A stretch of DNA of 64,000 nt from Omphiscola glabra. Taxonomy: Eukaryota; Mollusca; Gastropoda; Lymnaeidae. A program made the translations under genes and the position numbers. Positions 43,962-64,000 of this stretch are shown here, piece after piece (within the stretch, counting starts at the first letter, position 1; every line of letters starts with the position of its first letter). The stretch spans positions 7,015,284 through 7,079,283 of the forward strand of contig OZ024808.1 in NCBI GenBank assembly GCA_964017045.1. Reading direction: 5' to 3'. The notes beneath the pieces are model-generated. The model had not been told where the DNA came from, ran no database searches, and saw only the letters and a list, made by a program, of their open reading frames with translations.

Positions 43962-44407
43962 ATTACACATGGAATCTGCATTCAAATCTTTGCTTTGGTT
44001 GGAGTTATCATTGTTATGGACATGTTTTTTTATCAAGGATTTTACACTAAGACCATTTCCAGGATTGAAATAAATGGATTTTAAATATTCTTTAAAAAAC
44101 CAAAATGGGCAGATTTTCCTTGTTAAGTTCTTCAAATTTTACGCCCAATTTTTTGTGACAAGTAATTCATAATTCATGTTATGTAATCATAGTCAACTGA
44201 TCAAGGTAAATCGGGTCAGTTTAAGATGTACTATTTGTGAAAAGATCTGCTAATCTTTGAAAGAGATTTAGGAAAATCATTCATAACAAAAGATTTTCTG
44301 CTATTGATAGATTTTTAAGACAACATAACCGAGTTAAAATTGCTGGTTGTGAACAACTGCCCAAACTTTTAAATAATCACATACACAAATTTTTCTTGCA
44401 TTAGCAG

Positions 44408-55748
<11,341 letters not shown>

Positions 55749-58700
55749 CTTTGAATAGACATAAAAATGAATCCAAATCAACTTAAGCAAAGGAGAAAAT
55801 GCCTCATCAAAATGAACAAATATAATTTATCGCATGGGAGTGAACAGGTAATTTTACAACTGTACCAAACAACTGAGGTTAAGCAAGACTTGTTTTTCAT
55901 CAGAATTAGCTATGGTTTTTTGACTAATGATTGACTTTTATGCCTTGATTTACTCCCATAGATAAACTGATTAGTAGAATCTCACTCCTTACTCAGGAAC
56001 AATGTACAAGTGTATAGAAGACTACAAATAAAACACCATTTTTAAAATAATCTTCAGATCTATAGTTTATGGGCACATATCATCAAAGGCCACTGAAATT
56101 CGGAGCACAGTGGACTTTCATAAATATAACTGAAAAGTCTCTGCGCGACACCTTGCATGTCTTACATGACATTGCAGATAATGACACCTTGCATGTCTTA
56201 CATGACATTACAGAAAACACACCATTGATACACTGATTCTATTATCTTTCTCTCATGGGTTATTTAAAGCTTTTACTATGTGACAAAAATTAGACCGAAG
56301 CCAGTTGCTCTGCTGGTAACCATTATAGAGCCCAGCACTGGCAAACTTTTTTTTTATACTAAAGGTGTTATTGGGTATATTAAAAATCCTAAATACAAAT
56401 GGCACAAAAGCCCACCATGGAACATTCCAAGACAGAGGTTCACTATTTTTGCAAATTTAGAAAGACATTATAGTTTTTTCTGTAAGAGGACATGATTACA
56501 AGGCTTAAACACCCTTTCAATTTTAATTTTACAAAATATTATCAGAAAGCTCTTCTCTTAAAATAGGTTTTGTTTTGTATATAAGTAAAATGACAATCTA
56601 TCTTTGTTTTGTATATAAGTAAAATGACAATCTATCTTTGTTTTGTATATAAGTAAAATGACAATCTATCTTTGTTTTGTATATAAGTAAAATGACAATC
56701 TATCTTTGTTTTGTATATAAGTAAAATGACAATCTATCTTTGTTTTGTATATAAGTAACATGACAATCTATCTTTGCTTTGTATATAAGTAAAATTACAA
56801 TCAATCAAATGTTACCCATCTAATACAAATAAGCATGTGGCCCTATTCAATTTCATTTACATCAGACTAAGTAAAATCTTTTATTTTGCGACAGGCAGCA
56901 TCACTGTTACTACGAAAGTTGTACAAAGCCGAGTATATTTGGATAACGGTGACATTGTCGGTAATGATGTGTAGGCCTTAGCTTGAACACAGTCCTTCTT
57001 TTATTATCCTTAAATTTGAAGACAATCAAGGTCTATGCAAATCACCAATAAACCAAAGGAGGTCTCTCTGTGGTTGGTTCAAGTGTTCAGTGGGCCAGCC
57101 ATGTCTAAGAGGTGCCTGGGGCCCAGAGGGTGGTGATGATTGATTAGCTGGGACAGGCTGACATGACAAAAACTTGTCACCATCCCATTTATTCCTTCCT
57201 CAATGATCCCGGTCAAATCTACTGAAAAGGATTTTCCTCTTTCTTCTTTTGTGCCATGATATGACTGTGTGTGGCTTTTAAGATTTATGGCACACCTGGA
57301 CATTTGTAAAATATTGTCACCCAATTTAACCATTACAAAAACGAATCCATTTTTAAACAAATTACTAGCATGCATGTGTTCTAAACATTGCCCAAATTTA
57401 TGACCCTCAAAGTATTCAGGGACATTTTGATATTTTAAAAGCTCATTAAACATTTAGAGAAAAATAATTTGAATTTTTAAGATCTTTATTTGCTAGACAA
57501 GCGAGCTACATATGGATAGCATGATTTATTAGTAGAGTACCACTCCCTACTCAGGATCAATGTAACCCTATTATAGGTAGAATCTCACTCCTTACTCAGA
57601 ATCAATGTCACCCTATTATAAGTAGAATTTCACTCCCTACTCAGGATCAATGTAAGCCTATAATTAGTTGAATCACACTCCCTACTCAGCATCAATGTAA
57701 CCTTATTCAATTGATGACTCTTTATGTCCCTACATCTCTATTGCTACTGTAATTGTAAGGGTCAAGTTGCTGAAATAGGAACACCCTCTAGACAGTGGTG
57801 ATGGCTGAGCATCACTCCTGGTTAAATATAAAGCTGTTGCCAGAAAGAGTGACAATAATATGTACACAATGGGCAGGTCGAAATTCCTGCCATGCATATT
57901 AACTCTATAATACTTTAAATCACATGCCCCTTAAATAATGAGTACAATGTAGAGACAAAATTGACTTGTAGATCAAGATAAGCAGCTGTTAAAAAATGTG
58001 TCCATTTATTTAATTACTCAATAACTTGTGTTGCATATTTAAAAGTGTCAATGAGGACACACTTGTTTAAACAAGAAAGAAAAACAGCAACAAAAAAACC
58101 ACCAAGTCGCCCCTCGTTTAAAAAGCAAAAAAAACAACATTTGCCGATACCTTCTGCTTCTGGACTGCACTATAATTCCCACACATTTTCACTATGTAAC
58201 TGACTAGTCTATGAACAAATATGCCCGACACACTGACCTAAAAACACAAGTTGACCTACAGACAACATCCAGCCCTTTTAAAGTCTCTCTCAAATCCTGT
58301 ATTGATCCACAAGACAGTAAACCTGCTGACACATCTTCCAATATTAACTCAAAGACATGGCCCGCAAAACAAAATACAAATCCCTGGACCTAGTTGACAT
58401 TCCTGGCCCTCATCTTGAAATGTGCCCCCCACCGCCACCACCACCACTCCACCTGAGCTAAACAATCTAAGACAACATAGAATTGATGGTGGGCATCATG
58501 CGGATACATTCTGTTACAGTACCTTGGTTTAAATGGGCCTCCAAAAGACTTTTATCTTCCAAAAAAGATTGTTCACGTCTATAGGGGATCTGGGATTTGC
58601 CTAGAATAAAGAGAGAAACATCCTTAATATTTTGAATAACTTCGAGAATGTACATTATGGAAAACTGACTCGATATGGAAAAAAAAGGAGGATGCACCAA

Positions 58701-59530
58701 CCAAAAAAAAAAAAATGGTTTACAAAACAAAAGGAAAAGCCCAAACCATAAATACTTCTTATTCAAATTCAAGCATGCCTGGAAAGTAAATGGACTTCCA
58801 TAGGAAATATTGGAGACAACAAAGCTTTGGAGCAACTGGGTTAGACTTGAAATTTCCCACATCTACAGCCGCACAAAAGTGGAGCATAATTAAAACCAAG
58901 GACGCGAAAATGTTACAACAATATCTGCATCTGCCTCTGTCATGTTACAACAATATCTGCATCTGCCTCTGTCATCTACATGTTTGGTTAAGTGTTACTT
59001 TCCTGTATTCATGCGCATCTTTTTTTAATAGTCACACGCTCTTTAATTAGATTTTCTCTGTTAAGTATGAGTTATCCAAAATCCAATTTAAATAAGTTAT
59101 ACCCAGAAGTCTAAGGCTAACAGCATGAAGGGTTACTACAAAACTTTTGGGTTCTGTTTGTGTGGTGAGTGGGAAAGAATGCAGAAGTCTGCCTTAAGGA
59201 CCGCCCCTAAAGAAAACATTAAGCCATTTATATTATTTATAAAAGACATAGTTTGATAAACTGTACAATTTTACTAACTTAGACATTCCTGTTTTTAAAA
59301 ACGAAAAGTTATTTAAGAGATGAGGTTGAAGAAATAAATGTTCCTATACACAACACAGGAATGGTTTCGCTACATAGCTCTCTTTATACAATAATGGTCT
59401 TTTGATTACTTAAGAACTTTCAACAGCATATTATTATACGGTTGAACGTAAACGAAAGGAACTAATCCTTGGGTCATGTTTCTGTACAAATTGACCATTT
59501 GGGTTGGCGTGGTGGTCAAGAGGGACCCCT
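55749..59530. other. Upstream Abl intron or flank, no exon recognised
   Basis: AT-rich. It holds a 34-bp minisatellite (56566-56805), a ~50-bp degenerate repeat at 57530-57700 (AGAATCTCACTCCTTACTCA) and a 124-codon minus ORF (57453-57079) that I do not recognise and that has no splice or family support. The Abl cap exon should lie upstream of 55748 but I could not find it. Confidence 0.45.
56566..56805. repeat. 34-bp minisatellite, seven copies
   Basis: Unit TTTGTTTTGTATATAAGTAA AATGACAATCTATC, nearly uniform. Confidence 0.95.
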
Positions 59531-59564
59531 TTCAATTGCATCTACCATTACATACTAAATAGGT

Positions 59565-60292
59565 TTTCAAATAATCCATATACCATTTACATAACCAACT
59601 TGTTTATAAATAATCCATATACCATTTACATAACCAACTTGTTTATAAATAATCCATCTTCCATTTACATAACCAACTTGTTTATAAATAATCCATATAC
59701 CATTTACATAACCAACTTGTTTATAAATAATCCATATACCATTTACATAACCAACTTGTTTATAAATAATCCATATACCATTTACATAACCAACTTGTTT
59801 ATAAATAATCCATCTTCCATTTACATAACCAACTTGTTTATAAATAATCCATATACCATTTACATAACCAACTTGTTTATAAATAATCCATCTTCCATTT
59901 ACATAACCAACTTGTTTATAAATAATCCATATACCATTTACATAACCAACTTGTTTATAAATAATCCATCTTCCATTTACATAACCAACTTGTTTATAAA
60001 TAATCCATATACCATTTACATAACCAACTTGTTTATAAATAATCCATCTTCCATTTACATAACCAACTTGTTTATAAATAATCCATATACCATTTACATA
60101 ACCAACTTGTTTATAAATAATCCATCTTCCATTTACATAACCAACTTGTTTATAAATAATCCATATACCATTTACATAACCAACTTGTTTATAAATAATC
60201 CATATACCATTTACATAACCAACTTGTTTATAAATAATCCATATACCATTTACATAACCAACTTGTTTATAAATAATCCATCTTCCATGACA
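59565..60292. repeat. 39-bp minisatellite, about 19 copies in two alternating forms
   Basis: Unit AATCCATATACCATTTACAT AACCAACTTGTTTATAAAT; a second form has CTTCC for ATACC. The middle part alternates strictly, giving a 78-bp higher-order unit. It is open on both strands (about 250 codons) only because 39 is a multiple of three. Confidence 0.95.
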
Positions 60293-60549
60293 GACCCAAT
60301 TTTTTTTTAAAAACAACCCATCCACCATTACATACCCAATTTGTTTTTAAACATTCTAACACAACCTTGTCATTTTAAACCAGCACAATTAAAAATATAC
60401 AAGCTAATTAAAGTTTATATTTAATCCTTCTCTTATTTTTAAATTTTAAACCAATATTTGTTTTGACCAGAGTCCAAACCTGACTAATTATATGGACCAC
60501 TCCCTAAACAAGAGTTCTTCTCTCTCTCCCCTTCATTTCTTTAACCAAA

Positions 60550-61310
60550 AAAAAAAAAAAAAAAAAAAAACACAAAAAAAATTGTGTAGAGGGTTTGGGG
60601 GGTTTAGGAAGACAGATAACAAGCACAGGAAACCAGGTCTTCTTTCTTTAAAAGTCCGACAACTCAGTGTGCCAGAGCTCTCACAGCCCCTACTTATTGA
60701 CGTAACGTCACGGGTAAACATAGGCGAGCAGACTCGGGTTCCTTCACGTGATGGGGATTGTGCACGAACGGCGAAATGGCGTGGACAAATGAAAACCATT
60801 TACAAAAATAACACAACTGTAACCCTAATGTGAGCGAATGGAGGCTAAAACGGGATTATGTTTATGCACCCATCGGAGCAACTAGGTCACGTTATTACAC
60901 AAGGTATTTCTAATCCTTACTGGACTAAAGGCACAATCCTAAAAAAATTTCTGCTAGGTTTAGACATGGCGACTTTCTCCAAACACCCCCCCCAAAAAAA
61001 AAACAAAAAAAAAACTGACAAACCTGGGGGGTGGGAGAAGAAACGAGGGGGGTGGGGAATCCCTATCTGACAGACTTCGTAGGTAGGTATATGATTATTT
61101 GGCGTAGGCCAGACAAAAGAAGCCCAAATGTCTGTAAACCTTTCCCACCGTGGATGCATTCAGACAAAGTGCAAGAGTTATCTCCCTTCGCGCACCACAC
61201 ACCCCCCCCCCCCCTTTTTTTTTTTCCAGGTAGCGGCGTTATGATAAAAGATCCTCATTTTGATCTATACCTGCTTCAGCAAGGTAGGGGGAAAACTGAA
61301 AGCTAAAACG
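60550..61310. other. CpG-richer stretch with a CRE-like palindrome
   Basis: Less AT-rich than its surroundings, with several CG dinucleotides and the palindrome TGACGTAACGTCA at 60698-60710. It may be a promoter region upstream of Abl; no exon is evident. Confidence 0.3.
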
Positions 61311-61574
61311 TCGGTTGTTTACAAATGGGCACAGCAAGGCCACTGCAGCTTTCAGAGTCAATCCATTCAGCTTAGTAACGATGCGCTGTGTGGAGATGTA
61401 CTGGGGGAGCGGATCCATGCATTGAGGAGTGGAGAGTTTGTGTGTATCGGACGGAGGAGTGGGACTGAGGAGTTGATGGGGGGGGGGTGTTGGTATGGTA
61501 GGAGCGAGATATGGATTTGGGAGTGTAAGGGTGGGGGGGGGGATATGTGAAGTGGACTTCTTCTTCTTCTATAT

Positions 61575-61925
61575 ATTAAGGGCCCACGATCAATTTATTG
61601 ATCATTATGGCTCCTATGTATGTAGATGGGATTTGCAATGTTTCTGTGCCTGGTGTTGATGAGGATATTTCACTGGTTACAAGAGTAACTGTGTGAGGAT
61701 ATCATGCACTGGGGGTTGGAAGGCCTGAGGCAATAGACGCAAATGAGTCAAGTGTTGTCGCCTCAACTGTTCCTTTTGAAAGATTGTTCCAGTCCCTGAT
61801 TGTCTTTGGTAGGAATGAGCATGGATGTGGTGAGAGACATGGACAGAACGAATGTGTGGATAGGTGTGTGTGGTCTGGGGTGAAATGTGAAGTTGTGGAC
61901 GTCTGACGGGGCCTGCTTTCACGTT
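61575..61925 (-). mobile_element. LINE 3' end (reverse transcriptase ORF2 C-terminus), broken
   Basis: The minus strand reads HIRSVHVSHHIHAHSYQR, then in another frame IRDWNNLSKGTVEATTLDSF. The HSYQR-IR-WN-L pattern is the common C-terminal signature of non-LTR retrotransposon ORF2. A frameshift separates the halves; a stop and the tail GATCAATAAATTGATCGTGG follow. Confidence 0.6.
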
Positions 61926-62097
61926 ACACTTAGTCACGACGTGAATGCAACAAGTCGTGAATGCAACAATCGACTCTCGCGCACGTCTGCCCACAAACCG
62001 CGGGACCTGGGTCAAGACGGCGTCCTAACACAAAGTTCATGCGCACTCGCCCTGGGTTTGGTATCCCGTAGGGAAGTGAGCATGTAGATGGACTAGG

Positions 62098-62672
62098 ACC
62101 AATGACGTAGCTAGGGGGTGCGGAGTCCGCACCGGGTGACACCATCTCAGGGGGGGGGGTGACACTAAATTGAAAACTTGCATATTTACAGAGCACACAC
62201 ACAATGCTGGGTCTAACCGAATTTCCAAAAAGAATAACCGACCCCACGTAAAATTTCCACACATGTAAACTATTCAAATGCGAGCTTTATTCAAAGTTCA
62301 AGGTTGATGCGTCAGAGATGAGGTGACCGTATAAGTAGGTCAGAAAAAACACCGCTTGACCATGATTCAACGCCGATAGAAGTATTAGGTAACTGTTGTA
62401 AGTTACAGGAAGCTATATGTATTTAAATTCTGAGAAACAAGGCTTTCCAATGATACCACATACGATGTGGTCAGGCGAGTCGTGTTACATGTTACAGTTC
62501 TTAAATGCAATTACATCCTGACCTTCAATTAATTTATTTTGTTCTGTCATTGTCCTGTGGATTTATTTTTACAAGAAGAAATCCACATAGTGGAAGTCGG
62601 GAGGAAAGAGGGGGGGGGGGGTTTGACACCATGAGTTACCGCACCGGGTGACACCGACTCTAGCTACGCCTC
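62098..62672. mobile_element. Candidate MITE-like repeat
   Basis: The left end ACGTAGCTAGGGGGTGCGG and right end CTCTAGCTACGCCTCTG are partly inverted. GCACCGGGTGACACC occurs in direct orientation near both ends, with G runs inside. Superfamily not identified. Confidence 0.4.
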
Positions 62673-62884
62673 TGTCTAGAGCTATGGGGGAAACACAAAT
62701 CATCTTGTCAGCTTTACAAGGACGCATCAAAAGTCGACCAACTATTGAGCAACCTTAGAACTTTTAGAAAGATAATAATAGAGTGTACATTACTTATAGG
62801 CAGATTTTAAGTGTCATTTGGTTTTTATTAAGGATGGCAGGACAATTATTATGTAGAGCTTCATCGTGGATAAATGCGGGTCAC

Positions 62885-63490
62885 CAGAATCACAATTGGA
62901 GCATACACCCAACATTAGAGCATACACCCGACATTAGAGCATACACCCAACATTGTACATTAACCCAACATTAGAGCATACACCCGACACTGTACATTAA
63001 CCCAACATTAGAGCATACACCCAACATTGTACATTAACCCAACATTAGAGCATACACCCAACATTGTACATTAACCCAACATTAGAGCATACACCCAACA
63101 TTGTACATTAACCCAACATTAGAGCATACACCCGACATTAGAGCATACACCCAACATTGTACATTAACCCAACATTAGAGCATACACCCGACACTGTACA
63201 TTAACCCAACATTAGAGCATACACCCAACATTGTACATTAACCCAACATTAGAGCATACACCCGACACTGTACATTAACCCAACATTAGAGCATACACCC
63301 GACACTGTACATTAACCCAACATTAGAGCATACACCCGACACTGTACATTAACCCAACATTAGAGCATACACCCAAAATTGTACATAAACCCAACATTAG
63401 AGCATACACCCAAAATTGTACATAAACCAAACATTAGAGCATACACCCAACATTGTACATTAACCCAACATTAGAGCATACACCCAAAAT
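62885..63490. repeat. 37-bp minisatellite, about 15 units
   Basis: Unit AACCCAACATTAGAGCATAC ACCCGACACTGTACATT with CAACATTG variants and occasional half units. Confidence 0.95.
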
Positions 63491-63552
63491 CGGAGCTCAG
63501 ACGCAAAATTAGAGCCAAATGGGGTGGGGTGGGGAAGGATGTTCCACATTGT

Positions 63553-63830
63553 CTACTGAATGGGGTGATGTACCACACACCACCTACTGAATGGGGTGAT
63601 GTACCACACACCACCTACTGAATGGGGTGATGTACCACACACCACCTACTGAATGGGGTGATGTACCACACACTACCTATTGAATGGGGTGATGTACCAC
63701 ACACTACCTACTGAATGGGGTGATGTACCACACACCACCTACTGAATGGGGTGATTTACCACACGCTACCTATTGAATGGGGTGATGTACCACACGCTAC
63801 CTACTGAATGGGGTGATGTTCAACACACTA
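63553..63830. repeat. 31-bp minisatellite, about nine units
   Basis: Unit TACTGAATGGGGTGATGTAC CACACACCACC. Confidence 0.95.
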
Positions 63831-64000
63831 CATTAAACATAAAGTCCCCCAGTCAACGTGAGCAGTTCGCGTATCAGTAACAAACCAGGAAGCTATCTGC
63901 TGCCAACGGGCCTGGGTGTTGTGTGTGTGTGTGTGTGCGTGTGTGTGGTGAGTTCCGACGTGATTTTATCAGTTGTAGTGCCCAGGGCAAGTCTTAGCGT

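Noticed and set aside
57079..57453. Minus-strand ORF of 124 codons
   Set aside because: No known motif, no splice context and no repeat of it elsewhere in the window; may be a chance ORF. A protein search would settle it.
59504..60328. Plus-strand ORF of 268 codons and minus-strand ORF of 253 codons
   Set aside because: Both are translations of the 39-bp repeat array; open on both strands only because the period is a multiple of three.
62885..63490. Possible CRISPR-like array
   Set aside because: Units are contiguous 37-bp tandem repeats without unique spacers, in a eukaryotic genome.

Overview
This is animal nuclear DNA: AT-rich, with spliced genes, many minisatellites and transposon remnants. 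The proteins are closest in character to lophotrochozoan ones. A gastropod mollusc is my best guess, but that is inference from gene style and repeat flavour.

Three host genes can be read exon by exon. (1) WDR5, plus strand, 235-10044: twelve coding exons give residues 32-334 of the usual 334-residue protein; only the first exon(s) lie outside the window. (2) A ZDHHC12-type palmitoyltransferase, minus strand, 34051-30090: six coding exons give a complete 311-residue, four-helix DHHC protein. (3) The Abl tyrosine kinase, minus strand, 55748-44408: SH3, SH2, kinase, long tail and F-actin-binding domain on ten exons (about 1260 residues); the alternative first exon(s) were not found. Their human counterparts all lie, from memory, in 9q34, so the window probably preserves old animal linkage.

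Between WDR5 and ZDHHC12 (about 11-28 kb) is an accessory block. A G-rich satellite of 12 units (11055-11746) leads into a 5.9-kb tandem duplication (copy A 11712-17600, copy B from 17602). Inside are four decayed copies of a Rep-like gene on the minus strand, with motifs of CRESS-DNA-virus replication proteins. Three of them face, tail to tail, an intact plus-strand ORF built of 63-bp (21-residue) acidic repeats behind a TATA box; at the fourth (C1) that ORF has decayed. Between copies C1 and C2 lie about fourteen 18-bp repeats ending in a perfect 21-bp stem-loop. The order of segments differs between copies in the way expected of a circular, head-to-tail replicon. This looks like an array of endogenous CRESS-like elements with an undescribed, still-open partner ORF, and it is the most interesting part of the window.

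The rest is intron or intergenic DNA with hAT-type MITEs (one pair with intact 8-bp target-site duplications), a LINE 3' end, a 381-bp near-perfect hairpin and at least ten minisatellites of 13-63 bp. Several minisatellites abut exons, and two appear to have copied an exon's 5' splice site into the neighbouring intron.
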